Assembly (NCBI GenBank): GCA_028283605.1
Contig: JAPWKH010000013.1
Location: 59,950 to 123,949 of the forward strand
DNA from: Arachidicoccus sp.
Lineage (GTDB): Bacteria; Bacteroidota; Bacteroidia; Chitinophagales; Chitinophagaceae
Length of the DNA stretch: 64,000 nt
Direction of reading: 5' to 3'
Below the pieces are notes generated by a model. It was not told the DNA's origin. It saw nothing but the letters and a program-made list of their open reading frames with translations, and did not search any database. Below, in pieces: positions 18,118 through 27,359 of the stretch (the stretch's first letter is position 1; every line of letters starts with the position of its first letter). A program made the position numbers and the translations under genes.

Positions 18118-18546
18118 TTAAAAATCGTCATCAAATTCATCATCATCAAAAGTATTGAGGTCGCCAAAGTCATCATCAAATTTAAAGTCATCATCATCCT
18201 CATCCTTTTTTTTGCCTACAGATTTTTTGGGGCTGCCGCTACTTTTAGATTTTGATTTAGGTATGTCAAATTCATCAAAATCGGGATCCCAATCATCGTC
18301 TTCTTCCGCTTTATTCCAGTCGTCATCAGTGTCGTCTAAATCATCATCTTCATCATCATCGTCATCATGTGTTTTTTTAGCCGAAGATTTTTTACGAGGC
18401 GTTTCATCGTCATCATCTTCATCTAAGTCATCATCATCCTCCAGTTCATCATCGTGTTTTTTTAATTTAGAAGCCGAAGCTTTTTTTGCAGACGGAACAT
18501 TTTTTTTCGGGGCGTCTTTTTTACTTTTGTCAGATTTTGTTGCCAT
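18118..18546 (-). CDS. highly acidic low-complexity protein
   Basis: The 142-residue protein alternates Lys/Ser/Ala/Pro-rich basic stretches (residues 1-28, 50-60, 96-113) with runs of Asp and Glu. There are no membrane segments and no known domain. Aromatic residues occur only in acidic contexts such as DDWDPDFDEFDIP. Such proteins may act as nucleic-acid mimics, histone-like or calcium-binding buffers, or assembly chaperones; none of these is shown here. Similar acidic proteins are common in Chitinophagaceae, which is an impression rather than a search result. It has its own terminator and divergent neighbours. Confidence 0.7.
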   Translation of the reverse strand: MATKSDKSKKDAPKKNVPSAKKASASKLKKHDDELEDDDDLDEDDDDETPRKKSSAKKTHDDDDDEDDDLDDTDDDWNKAEEDDDWDPDFDEFDIPKSKSKSSGSPKKSVGKKKDEDDDDFKFDDDFGDLNTFDDDEFDDDF

Positions 18547-18809
18547 AGTTCATCAATATTTTCTTTCGTAAAATTTCAACGAGTTTTTTACACAAACAAA
18601 TTTTTCGCGCACTTTTTTTTATTTTTTTTATATTTAGTACAATCTTATCGGTTTTTGATAAATACTTGCTGTTATTATCAGCCCGGAATTTTTAAATTAT
18701 TACATATTTCTGCAAACTATCATCCGCGTATTCCCGGTTCTTTTCTGCACTTAATCATTATTTTTTATCCATCTTTGTTATCAGGATATTTATCAAAATA
18801 ATTTTTTTT

Positions 18810-20072
18810 ATGGCTACGAAATTAAAATGCCCTAATTGTAATCACGAGTTTCCTTTAGAGGCCGCGCTGAATGATGAATTGAATGCACTGCTCGAGAATA
18901 CAAAAAACGAGTATCGGAATCAGATGAATACTTTTTTAAAAGTAAAAGAAGACGAATATAATAAAAAAGAAATTGTTCTGAAAGAACAGCAAGCGGCACA
19001 AAAAAAACAATGGGAAGAAGAATTGAAACAAAAGAACAAAGCGCTGGAAGATGAGATAAGAAAAACGGTTGCCGGTGATTTCGAAAATCAGATTAAAATA
19101 CTTAGGGATTCTATTCAGTCAAATGAAGAAAAACTCAAATCCGCACGTGCGAAAGAACTGGAATATCTGCAAAAGGAAAATGCACTGAAAGAAAAGGAAG
19201 CTGAGCTGGAATTAATGTTGCAAAGGCAACTGATACAAGAGCGGGAAAAGATGAGAAATGAATTGATGAAAGAAGAAGAACTTAAATTCGGGTTAAAGCA
19301 ACAGGAATTTGAATTAAAGCTGCTTGCCAAAGAGAAGCAACTGGAAGACCAGAAAAAATTGGTAGAAGAAATGCGCCGCAAAGCCGAGCAGGGAAGCATG
19401 CAACTGCAAGGTGAAGTGCAGGAATTGAAATTGGAAGAAATACTGAAATCAACTTTTCCTTTTGATAAAATCGATGAAGTGCCAAAAGGCGTAAAAGGTG
19501 CGGATTGCGTACAAACCGTTCATAATAATTTCGGCAAAGAAGCCGGCAAAATAATTTTTGAAAGCAAGAATACCAAAGATTTTAATATAGAATGGATCGA
19601 AAAACTGAAAGCCGATATGCGCTCGCTGAATGCCGATATAGCGGTAATCGTTTCAAAAACTTTACCTAAAGAATTAGATCGTTTTGGCGAAAAAGACGGT
19701 ATTTATATCTGTACCTTTTTGGAAGTAAGAAGCGTTGTGTCTTTGCTCAGGAACGGATTATTAAAATTGTCGGAACTGAGAAAAAGCCAGGAAAATAAAG
19801 GCGATAAAATGGCAATGTTATATGATTATCTTACCGGGCACGAATTTGCGGGGCAATGGAAAGCAATTGTAGAAGCATTCCGGGCTATGAAAAGCAGCAT
19901 TGAAAACGAACGGATTGTGATGGAAAAGCTATGGAAAAAACGAGAAAAGCAATTGGAAAAAGTGTTGCTGAATGCTACGCATGTGCATGGCTCCATAGAA
20001 GGAATTGCGGGCGCAGACTCTATTAATCTTGCCTTACTCGACAGTGAAGATGAAGTATATATGCTTGAGTAA
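18810..20072 (+). CDS. DUF2130 domain protein with coiled coil
   Basis: The 420-residue protein starts with a CPNCNHEF half-knuckle (Cys7 and Cys10), followed by a long coiled coil (about residues 30-205, dense in Glu, Lys and Gln). A C-terminal DUF2130 domain follows (about 205-410). That domain shows a nuclease-like core: GADCVQTVHNN followed by GKIIFESKNTKDF, which resembles the D...ExK pattern of PD-(D/E)XK enzymes. DUF2130 has no settled function. The gene stands alone upstream of ffh, 99 bases away, and may share its transcript. The 263-base gap before it holds only AT-rich sequence. Confidence 0.85.
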   Translation: MATKLKCPNCNHEFPLEAALNDELNALLENTKNEYRNQMNTFLKVKEDEYNKKEIVLKEQQAAQKKQWEEELKQKNKALEDEIRKTVAGDFENQIKILRDSIQSNEEKLKSARAKELEYLQKENALKEKEAELELMLQRQLIQEREKMRNELMKEEELKFGLKQQEFELKLLAKEKQLEDQKKLVEEMRRKAEQGSMQLQGEVQELKLEEILKSTFPFDKIDEVPKGVKGADCVQTVHNNFGKEAGKIIFESKNTKDFNIEWIEKLKADMRSLNADIAVIVSKTLPKELDRFGEKDGIYICTFLEVRSVVSLLRNGLLKLSELRKSQENKGDKMAMLYDYLTGHEFAGQWKAIVEAFRAMKSSIENERIVMEKLWKKREKQLEKVLLNATHVHGSIEGIAGADSINLALLDSEDEVYMLE

Positions 20073-20171
20073 TAAAATTTTGCCAAAAGGAAAAATTACC
20101 CGGCTTTTGTTTTTAGTTGCCATTGATATATTTTCTTAATTTCGCCACGATAAAATCAGAATAAAGAAAAG

Positions 20172-21512
20172 ATGTTTAATAATCTGTCGGAACGTTTGGA
20201 AAGCGCTTTTAAAAACCTGAAAGGGGAAGCGCGTATTTCGGAATTAAATATTGCCAATACGGTAAAAGATATTCGTCGTGCATTGCTTGATGCCGATGTG
20301 AATTATAAAATTGCCAAAGAATTTACCGATAAAGTAAAAGAAAAAGCAACCGGTGAGAAAGTAATTAATGCCATCAGTCCGGGGCAGTTAATGGTAAAAA
20401 TTGTACAGGATGAATTAACGGAACTGATGGGCGGCACGGAAGCCGGTTTTGAAACAAATGCCAATCCTACAATCGTGTTGATTGCCGGTTTGCAGGGAAG
20501 TGGTAAAACCACATTCAGCGGTAAACTTGCCAATTATCTCAAAACACAAAAAGGCAAAAGGCCTTTGCTGGTAGCTGCGGATATTTATCGCCCGGCGGCA
20601 ATTGACCAACTACATGTATTAGGCGAGCAAATAGGCGTAGAAGTTTACAGTGAACGCGAAAACAAAAATGCTGTTTCTATTGCCGAAAACGCAATTAAAT
20701 ATGCAAAAGAAAAAGCGAAAAATATTATCATCATTGATACGGCCGGCCGCCTTGCGGTAGATGAAGTGATGATGAATGAAGTTGCAGATATAAAATCTGC
20801 AGTTCGTCCGAATGAAATACTGTTTGTTGTAGATTCCATGACCGGCCAGGATGCGGTGAATACAGCAAAATCTTTCAACGACCGGCTCGATTTTACCGGC
20901 GTTGTACTTACCAAACTCGATGGCGATACACGCGGCGGCGCTGCACTTACGATAAAATATACGGTTAATAAACCCATTAAATTTACCAGCAGCGGCGAAA
21001 AGTTAGATACACTTGATGTATTTTATCCCGATCGTATGGCGCAGCGTATTCTCGGAATGGGCGATATTGCTTCATTGGTTGAAAAAGCGCAAGCCCAATT
21101 CGATGAAGAACAGGCAAAAAAGCTGGAAAAGAAAATCCGTCGCAATCAATTTGACTTTCAGGATTTTCTGGAACAGTTGCAGCAAATCAAAAAAATGGGT
21201 AACCTAAAAGATTTAATGGGCATGATTCCCGGCGTAGGAAAAGCTATTAAAGATGTGGATATAAGCGATGATTCTTTCAAAGGAGTGGAAGCCATTATCA
21301 ATTCAATGACGCCGTTTGAACGCGCCAATCCGGACAGTATCGACACTTCTCGCAGGAACAGAATAGCAAAAGGTGCAGGTAAGCAATTGAGCGAAGTAAA
21401 CGCGTTTATGAAACAATTCGAACAAATGCGCCAAATGATGAAGATGATGAATAAAATGCCAATGAGCGGCATGATGCCTGGAATGGGCGCGCTAAAAGGA
21501 ATGAGAAGGTAA
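20172..21512 (+). CDS. ffh: signal recognition particle GTPase Ffh
   Basis: The SRP54 homologue binds signal peptides of nascent inner-membrane proteins and SRP RNA, and docks with FtsY. The 446 residues contain the N domain (1-95), the G domain with P-loop GLQGSGKTT (106-114), DTAGRL and TKLDGD, and the Met-rich M domain ending in MMKMMNKMPMSGMMPGMG, which forms the signal-peptide groove. The length and motifs are canonical. No SRP RNA gene is visible nearby. Confidence 0.97.
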   Translation: MFNNLSERLESAFKNLKGEARISELNIANTVKDIRRALLDADVNYKIAKEFTDKVKEKATGEKVINAISPGQLMVKIVQDELTELMGGTEAGFETNANPTIVLIAGLQGSGKTTFSGKLANYLKTQKGKRPLLVAADIYRPAAIDQLHVLGEQIGVEVYSERENKNAVSIAENAIKYAKEKAKNIIIIDTAGRLAVDEVMMNEVADIKSAVRPNEILFVVDSMTGQDAVNTAKSFNDRLDFTGVVLTKLDGDTRGGAALTIKYTVNKPIKFTSSGEKLDTLDVFYPDRMAQRILGMGDIASLVEKAQAQFDEEQAKKLEKKIRRNQFDFQDFLEQLQQIKKMGNLKDLMGMIPGVGKAIKDVDISDDSFKGVEAIINSMTPFERANPDSIDTSRRNRIAKGAGKQLSEVNAFMKQFEQMRQMMKMMNKMPMSGMMPGMGALKGMRR

Positions 21513-21595
21513 ATGTCTGAACGAAGATTTGGGCAGATTTTAAGGATTGGAAGATTATTATCGTGGTTATCATAAAAACCTTAATCCTTTTTCAA
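21513..21595. repeat. dispersed TCTGAAC-GATTT repeat, possibly serving as ffh terminator
   Basis: After ffh the sequence runs TGTCTGAACGAAGATTTGGG, then AAGGATT at 21542-21548, and AATCCTT with TTTTT at 21583-21592. The two ends can pair to form a hairpin. Related sequence beginning TCTGAACC or TCAGAACG with GATTT is found after several export genes later in the window. Confidence 0.45.
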
Positions 21596-21635
21596 AAAAC
21601 AATTTGACAATAAAAGCAATAAATAAATCGATCCA

Positions 21636-22070
21636 ATGATACAACGCATTCAAACTTTGTGGCTTTTTCTTACAGCTATACTTGCGGCTTTAACTTTTAA
21701 ATTTCCTTTTTACGTAGGTACTTGGGTAAAAGACAATGTACAGCATCCGCAAATATCTTTACTTGCATACAATCCTTCTATTCTCGTTTTGATAGCTACG
21801 GTAATTATTATTGTAATCGCATTAATATCAATTTTTCTGTATAAAAACAGGCGGCAGCAATTGCTAATTTCCGTGCTTAATTTCATCATCAGTATTGTAT
21901 TGATTTATTTATATTATAACGAAATTCACTCGCACTTCTTGACAGGAAGCGGTACGTTAGCACTTACTTCTATTTTTATATTTTTGATACCCATTCTTCT
22001 AATACTGGCAATGCGAGGTATTAATCGTGATATTAAATTATTGAAAAGAGCCGACAGATTAAGAGATTAA
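21636..22070 (+). CDS. DUF4293 integral membrane protein
   Basis: The 144-residue protein has four predicted membrane helices, at about residues 7-23, 46-68, 75-96 and 102-124, with short loops and a basic C-terminus (INRDIKLLKRADRLRD). The MIQRIQTLWLFLTAILAA start is characteristic of DUF4293, found in Bacteroidota and of unknown function. It is on its own between ffh and the nuclease gene. Confidence 0.82.
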   Translation: MIQRIQTLWLFLTAILAALTFKFPFYVGTWVKDNVQHPQISLLAYNPSILVLIATVIIIVIALISIFLYKNRRQQLLISVLNFIISIVLIYLYYNEIHSHFLTGSGTLALTSIFIFLIPILLILAMRGINRDIKLLKRADRLRD

Positions 22071-22180
22071 CTTTTAATTTTGGCGAATATTATCAATTCT
22101 ATTAAAAATAATATCGATAGAATTCATCTTCATTTTTTGCCCAAAAGTTCGATTATAAATTTTTAATTTAAAATGTATAA

Positions 22181-22978
22181 ATGAAACGCTGCTTATCTGA
22201 TATTATAGGTGTAATCATTGCTTTTTTCATTTCTCAATCGGCATTTGCATGGGGAACCACCGGCCATCGTGTAGTAGCGGAAATTGCACAACGACATTTA
22301 TCGAAACATGCAAAAAAAGAAATTGCAAAAATATTCGGCAAAGAACCTTTGGATTATTGGGCAAACTGGCCGGACTTTATTAAATCGGATACGACAGACA
22401 AATGGAAAGCGGCTTATGGCTGGCATTTTGTGGATTTGCCCGGCCATGTTTCAAAAGAAGTATTTATACAAGATTTAAAAGCCATTGATCATAAAAGTTT
22501 GTATTCCCAAATTCCGGCGATGGAGCAAATATTGAAAGATAAAAATGCGTCGCTTGAAGATAAGAAAATTGCTTTACGTTTTCTTATTCATTTAATCGGC
22601 GACCTTCATCAACCTTTACATGTAGGAAGAGATGAAGATGCAGGCGGAAATAAAATTAAATTGACGTGGTTCAACAAACCGACTAATCTGCATTCAATAT
22701 GGGATGATGAACTTGTAGATTTTCAAAAATGGAGCTATACAGAATATGCAAACAATATAGATGTAGCAGGAAAAGATGAAATAAAGCAAATTCAAAGCGG
22801 TACTTTGGAAGATTGGTTTTTTCAATCGCATGAACTTGCCGATGAAATTTACGACAGAACTCCCGAAGATTCAAAGCTCAGCTACAAGTATAATTACATT
22901 TTCTACAATAAGTTGAATCAGCAATTACTGGACGGCGGCTTGCGTTTGGCAAAAGTGCTGAACGATGTGTTTAAGTAA
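22181..22978 (+). CDS. secreted S1/P1-type nuclease
   Basis: The 265-residue protein has a signal peptide (residues 1-23) cut just before or at AWGTTGHRVVAE; the mature N-terminal Trp and the following His are zinc ligands in this family. Other trinuclear zinc-site blocks are present: YWANWPDFIKSD, GWHFVDLPG, HLIGDLHQPLHVGRDED and LHSIWDDELV. S1/P1 nucleases degrade single-stranded DNA and RNA and have 3'-nucleotidase activity, so this probably scavenges nucleotides or phosphate in the periplasm. A clear terminator follows. Confidence 0.93.
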   Translation: MKRCLSDIIGVIIAFFISQSAFAWGTTGHRVVAEIAQRHLSKHAKKEIAKIFGKEPLDYWANWPDFIKSDTTDKWKAAYGWHFVDLPGHVSKEVFIQDLKAIDHKSLYSQIPAMEQILKDKNASLEDKKIALRFLIHLIGDLHQPLHVGRDEDAGGNKIKLTWFNKPTNLHSIWDDELVDFQKWSYTEYANNIDVAGKDEIKQIQSGTLEDWFFQSHELADEIYDRTPEDSKLSYKYNYIFYNKLNQQLLDGGLRLAKVLNDVFK

Positions 22979-23004
22979 TAATTATTTGCAAAATAAATAT
23001 TATT

Positions 23005-23037
23005 AACAACCCGGATTTTTCGGGTTGTTTTACTTTT
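23005..23037 (+). terminator. intrinsic terminator after the S1/P1 nuclease
   Basis: AACAACCCG pairs perfectly with CGGGTTGTT across a seven-base loop, followed by a T-rich tail. That tail contains TACTTTTG (23031-23038), a -7 box match that may serve the next gene. Confidence 0.82.
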
Positions 23038-23045
23038 GTAAAACA

Positions 23046-23441
23046 ATGAAACGCAAAACCGTATCAATACAAATAAAGGCATTTACGCTGTTGATTATAT
23101 TTTTCATTAACCTGATTGCCTTGTGCAGTTGCGGTTTCGCACAACTTCCTACTCACAGGCAGGATAAAAAGATGATGAAAAATTGTTGCTGCTGCAAACA
23201 TGATTCATCGAAAAAAGACTGCAAAAATCATCACACAATTTCTTTTAATGAAATGGACAAGACACTTGTAAATGTAGTGTCTATGCAGTTTTCAGCCATT
23301 CATTATTTTTTAATTTCTCATTTTATATCTCTACCCGAAAATAATTTTTCTTTCATTCAGTCTGTTTATTATCAACAAGTTTCTGTTGTTGATACGAGTC
23401 CGCCTGACTTAAATATCCTGTATCGTTCTTTTTTGATTTGA
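23046..23441 (+). CDS. small Cys-rich exported protein, HYC_CC_PP-like
   Basis: I chose the ATG at 23046 (131 residues), just after a TACTTTTG -7 box; an earlier in-frame ATG at 23025 would start inside the terminator. The product has an N-terminal hydrophobic segment (AFTLLIIFFINLIALCSCGF), then a metal-binding-like cluster, NCCCCKHDSSKKDCKNHH (about residues 48-65). The C-terminus SPPDLNILYRSFLI resembles the closing PP motif of HYC_CC_PP family proteins, which occur next to copper-handling genes. The multicopper oxidase follows directly, which fits. The family match is incomplete, as the HYC block is missing. Confidence 0.6.
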   Translation: MKRKTVSIQIKAFTLLIIFFINLIALCSCGFAQLPTHRQDKKMMKNCCCCKHDSSKKDCKNHHTISFNEMDKTLVNVVSMQFSAIHYFLISHFISLPENNFSFIQSVYYQQVSVVDTSPPDLNILYRSFLI

Positions 23442-23460
23442 TTGATTTTTTTAGCTCTCG

Positions 23461-23543
23461 TGCGTCATTCCCGCGTAGGCGCGAATCTATATCGTGCGTA
23501 ATAATTATTTGCCAAGAGATGCCGAAACAAGTTCGGCTTGACG
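23461..23543. repeat. REP-like repeat upstream of the multicopper oxidase
   Basis: GCGTCATTCCCGCGTAGGCG and GATGCCGAAACAAGTTCGGC with TTGACG: two palindromic modules of the same family seen in the permease spacers. Confidence 0.6.
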
Positions 23544-23577
23544 AATAAATTAGTTTAAAAAAATCAATCTTTATCTC

Positions 23578-25809
23578 ATGCAAAAAATATTTTTCATACT
23601 TGCATTTTTAGCAAGCCCGTTGTTCATTTTCGCGCAGCAAAATGACAGTTCGCATTATGATATTTATCACTTAACTATTTCTGATACAACTGTAAATTAT
23701 ACCGACAAAAAGGTAAAAGCCATTTCTGTAAACGGACAAATACCTGCGCCAACCTTATATTTCAAAGAAGGCGATACTGCAATTATTTATGTGCATAATG
23801 CCATGATGATGGAAACTTCTGTTCACTGGCATGGAATTATTTTGCCAAATAATCAGGATGGCGTTCCCTATCTTACTACGCCGCCGATAAAGATGTATGA
23901 AACTTTTATGTATAAATTTCCCTTGAAACAATCGGGCACTTACTGGTATCACTCGCATACAATGTTGCAAGAGCAAAGCGGGCTCTATGGCGCAATTGTT
24001 ATTCAACCTAAAGAAGAAAAATATAAAGTGGTCGGAGAAGAAACGTTGTTGCTTTCCGATTGGACAAATGAAAAACCGGAAGAAGTACTTCGTACATTAA
24101 AGAGAAGCGATGAAAGCAACGAATGGTACGCTATTAAAAAAGGATATGCGCAAAGCTTTGATAAATTAATTCAACATCATGCATTGAAAGACAGGCTGCA
24201 AGCTAGTTTTAACAGAATACCGCCGATGGATGTCAGCGATGTTTATTATAATACCTTTTTAATTAACGGTAAAAACACTTTTAATTTATCAAAATATAAA
24301 GCAGGCGATAAAATAAAATTACGTATTATCAATGGTTCATCTTCCACCTATTTTAATATAGAATTTGCAGGCAAACAAATGCAAATGATTTCCGCCGATG
24401 GAAATGATATTTCTCCAATAAATGTAAACCGCGTATTGATGGGCATTGCAGAAACGTATGATTTTATAATAACTGTTCCCGAAAACGGCGCTTATGAATT
24501 TCGTGCTACTCCGATGGATCAAACAGGAAAAACGTCTGTAATGATAGGCAATGGCGAAAATCATTTTGTAAAAAATATGCCTAAACCTGATATGTGGACA
24601 ATGGATGGAATGATGCAATTGGCAGACATCAACGTGCCAATGAAGATGAATTCAAATATCAGCATGAAATACATGAACATGAAAGGTATGTCAATGCATC
24701 ACAATCATGATATGTCTTCTATGAATGAGGACGATGAAGACACTTCGACTATGGTAATGCCGGACGGTACGCGCATGAAAATGAGCGACATGAAAAGTGA
24801 TAATAATGATGACGAAACGGATGACTCTAATTATGTAATTTTCAATTACAACATGCTGAAAGCTTTGCAACCAACGGCTTTGAAAGGAAAGATCGACAGA
24901 AATATTGTACTGAATTTAACGGGAAATATGTATCGCTACATTTGGTCGATTAATAATAAAACTTTATCCGAACAAGATACCATTTTGATTAAACGCGGCG
25001 AGAATGTGCGCATGATTTTGGTCAACAACACAATGATGAATCATCCTATTCATTTGCACGGACATTTCTTCAGAGTGTTAAATGATAACGGCGACTATTC
25101 TCCTTTAAAACATACTGTTGATGTGCCGCCAATGCGCACTGTTGAAATTGAATTTCCTGCAAACGAAGCACAAGGAGACTGGATGTTTCATTGTCATATT
25201 TTATACCACATGATGAGCGGCATGTCTCGGATAGTTCACTACGATGGCTTTTCAAGAGATTCATTGCTACATAAATATCCGTATAAAAAAGCGCTTGATG
25301 ACGATAAGCAATGGTTCTTTTGGGGAAATGCAGAATTAAAATCTCAAATGAGTGAAGTAAATTTGAATTATATTAATCGCAATAATGCAGTTCGGCTTGA
25401 AGGAAGTGCAGATTATCACGGCAAATACGAAGGAGAATTAACTTATGAAAGATATATCGGCGATTGGTTTCGGCCATTTGTAGGCATGAGTGTAACAAGA
25501 GAAAAGTATTATAATATTTTCAACAGTAAGCAAACATTTTATCAAAACACTAATGCACCTATTATCGGTGTTCGGTACACACTCCCCTACTTTATCGAAT
25601 CGGAATTAAGGATTAATACAAAAGGCAGAGTACGTTTTCAACTCGAAGGCGATGAATGGCTGTTGCCGCGCGTAATGTTTAACTGGAATGCTAATACCGA
25701 TAAGGAATATCATCTGGATTTCCAATATATTCTGGCGAAGACTTTATCCATCTCTGCTGGCTGGGATTCAAGGTATAAATGGGGCGCGGGATTGAAATTG
25801 AGGTTTTAA
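23578..25809 (+). CDS. multicopper oxidase with C-terminal beta-barrel-like domain
   Basis: A CopA/laccase-type oxidase of 743 residues with a signal peptide (1-19). Copper-site motifs are HWHG near residue 83, YWYHSHTM near 122, HPIHLHGHFF near 488 and MFHCHILYHMMSGM near 535. A Met/His-rich segment (residues 340-385, including MKGMSMHHNHDMSSMNE) fits Cu(I) binding and oxidation. After the oxidase, from about residue 580, the last 160 residues alternate polar and hydrophobic in short strands (YEGELTYERYIGDWFRPFVG) and end in a terminal Phe, as in outer-membrane barrels and in CopB. This looks like a CopA-CopB type fusion. It is probably periplasmic or outer-membrane bound. Confidence 0.9.
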   Translation: MQKIFFILAFLASPLFIFAQQNDSSHYDIYHLTISDTTVNYTDKKVKAISVNGQIPAPTLYFKEGDTAIIYVHNAMMMETSVHWHGIILPNNQDGVPYLTTPPIKMYETFMYKFPLKQSGTYWYHSHTMLQEQSGLYGAIVIQPKEEKYKVVGEETLLLSDWTNEKPEEVLRTLKRSDESNEWYAIKKGYAQSFDKLIQHHALKDRLQASFNRIPPMDVSDVYYNTFLINGKNTFNLSKYKAGDKIKLRIINGSSSTYFNIEFAGKQMQMISADGNDISPINVNRVLMGIAETYDFIITVPENGAYEFRATPMDQTGKTSVMIGNGENHFVKNMPKPDMWTMDGMMQLADINVPMKMNSNISMKYMNMKGMSMHHNHDMSSMNEDDEDTSTMVMPDGTRMKMSDMKSDNNDDETDDSNYVIFNYNMLKALQPTALKGKIDRNIVLNLTGNMYRYIWSINNKTLSEQDTILIKRGENVRMILVNNTMMNHPIHLHGHFFRVLNDNGDYSPLKHTVDVPPMRTVEIEFPANEAQGDWMFHCHILYHMMSGMSRIVHYDGFSRDSLLHKYPYKKALDDDKQWFFWGNAELKSQMSEVNLNYINRNNAVRLEGSADYHGKYEGELTYERYIGDWFRPFVGMSVTREKYYNIFNSKQTFYQNTNAPIIGVRYTLPYFIESELRINTKGRVRFQLEGDEWLLPRVMFNWNANTDKEYHLDFQYILAKTLSISAGWDSRYKWGAGLKLRF

Positions 25810-25857
25810 TTAGCGCACTATTTATTTTCTGAGCAAGTTATTCGTTTGCGAAAAAAA

Positions 25858-25956
25858 ATGTATCAATACCGAACACTATGTGTATCAAAATCGGACACTT
25901 TTTATATTATTAAAAACTTCATATAATTGATTTTTAATTAGTTAATCAATTGGCAT
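25858..25956 (+). promoter_or_regulatory. twin-operator promoter upstream of tolC
   Basis: Two 19-bp sites of the form (G)TGTATCA(A/T)A-C-G(A/G)ACAC lie at 25858-25876 and 25880-25898, 22 bp apart centre to centre, so on the same face of the helix. TTGGCAT begins at 25950, 52 bases after the end of the second site. The same sites, spacing and box occur at 32659-32757. Sites of this kind upstream of a GG-containing box suggest an enhancer-type activator and a sigma-54-like promoter. However, the next GC follows after 13 bases rather than the canonical 10, so sigma-54 use is unproven. Confidence 0.65.
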
Positions 25957-25988
25957 GTAAGGTGTTGCTTCATTGAAAATAGTTTTCA

Positions 25989-27329
25989 ATGAAGCAAATA
26001 TTTATTATTTCATTTCTTTTTCTTTCTGTTTTTGTAAAGGCGCAAGATGCGGACACCACTTCTGATTTTACTTTAGAAAAATGTGTGCAAATGGCTTTGC
26101 GCAACAATGTAGACATCAACAATTCGGCATTTCAGTCTCAGCAAAACAAAGCTTATCATACACAGGCGCAAGCTGCACTTTATCCTTCGGTTAGTGGTTC
26201 GATTGACCATTCGCTCAATAGCGGACGCAATATCAATTCCCAGAACAATACTTATTCGACCCAAAGTTTTACGCAGGCAAATTACGGTTTGTCTGCCAGC
26301 GTTCCCATTTTCAATGCGTTCAAGTATAGAAACAACATCAAGAAAACAGATTTGGATTTTAAAGCAAGCCAATACGATCTGCAAAATGAAAAAGACCAAA
26401 TCACGTTACAGGTAATTGTTGCTTATCTGAATGTATTGAATCAGCAAGACCAATTGGAAAATTACAAGCAGCAATTATTAAGTACACAAGCACAGATGAA
26501 TCACCTGGATTCAATGAACGGCGCAGGCGCTGCAAAGCCGGATGATATTGCCAATATGCAAGGACAGTTGAGTGGTAATCAAATTTCAATAGTTCAGCAG
26601 GAAAATGCAGTTAAAGATGCAAAAATTACTTTGTTTAATCTGATGAATGTGCCTGTAAATATTGATGCCGTTTTGGAAAGACCGCAATCATTAACCGATA
26701 TTCAGCTTGCGGAAAACCAATCAGTAGATGATATTTATTCGCGTTCGCTGCAAAATTTGCCGATGATAAAAGAAGCAGAATTGCAAGAACAAAGCGCTTA
26801 CAAATATGTACAAATCAACAAGGCGGATTATTATCCTTATTTGCAATTCGGCGCAAGCATTGCAACCACTTTTACAAATACGGCAACTGACTCATACGGC
26901 AGCAAAATCGGCTATTTCAATCAATTAAAAAACAATTATGGCACGTCATTCGGCCTCTCGCTGAATATCCCTATTTTCAATGGCTTACAAACGAGAACGA
27001 ATGTAAAGATTGCCAAAATTCTTGCAGCAAAAGCAACGTTCAATACAAAGACTGTAAAGAATAATTTAAAATCAAATATCGTGAAAGCCTCGTCCGATGC
27101 TGATGCAGCTTTAAGCGCTTGGCAACAACAGCAGAAGCAAGTAGATGCCTACAAAGAACTGATGCGCGTGGACGAAATAAAGTTCAATGCAGGCGCAATG
27201 AATGCAACGGATTATTTGGTAGATAAAACAAAACTGGAACAAGCGGAAATCACGTTGATTGTAGATAAATACACCTACATTTTTAATTCAAAAATTTTAA
27301 GTTACTATCAGGGTGATTTGTCTTTTTGA
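25989..27329 (+). CDS. TolC-family outer membrane efflux channel
   Basis: The 446-residue protein has a signal peptide (1-18) and the two-fold repeated helical hairpin structure of TolC/OEP proteins: TLEKCVQMALRNNVDINNS at about 27-45 and the second OEP repeat from about residue 240. The NYGLSASVPIFNAF and SFGLSLNIPIFNGL strands are the classic pair of barrel segments. It provides the exit channel for the HlyD-type adaptor and the permeases downstream. The first gene of the export locus, 39 bases after the TTGGCAT box. Confidence 0.93.
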   Translation: MKQIFIISFLFLSVFVKAQDADTTSDFTLEKCVQMALRNNVDINNSAFQSQQNKAYHTQAQAALYPSVSGSIDHSLNSGRNINSQNNTYSTQSFTQANYGLSASVPIFNAFKYRNNIKKTDLDFKASQYDLQNEKDQITLQVIVAYLNVLNQQDQLENYKQQLLSTQAQMNHLDSMNGAGAAKPDDIANMQGQLSGNQISIVQQENAVKDAKITLFNLMNVPVNIDAVLERPQSLTDIQLAENQSVDDIYSRSLQNLPMIKEAELQEQSAYKYVQINKADYYPYLQFGASIATTFTNTATDSYGSKIGYFNQLKNNYGTSFGLSLNIPIFNGLQTRTNVKIAKILAAKATFNTKTVKNNLKSNIVKASSDADAALSAWQQQQKQVDAYKELMRVDEIKFNAGAMNATDYLVDKTKLEQAEITLIVDKYTYIFNSKILSYYQGDLSF

Positions 27330-27359
27330 TAACCAATATTTCCAAATCATAAAAAAACC

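Noticed and set aside
18155..18571. Long Ser-rich ORF on the plus strand
   Set aside because: It is the antisense of the Asp-codon runs (ATC/ATCATC) of the acidic protein gene; composition is explained by the opposite strand and it has no start context or domain.
25950..25968. Canonical sigma-54 promoter
   Set aside because: GG and GC are 13 rather than 10 bases apart at both copies, so the canonical consensus is not met; kept only as a sigma-54-like possibility.
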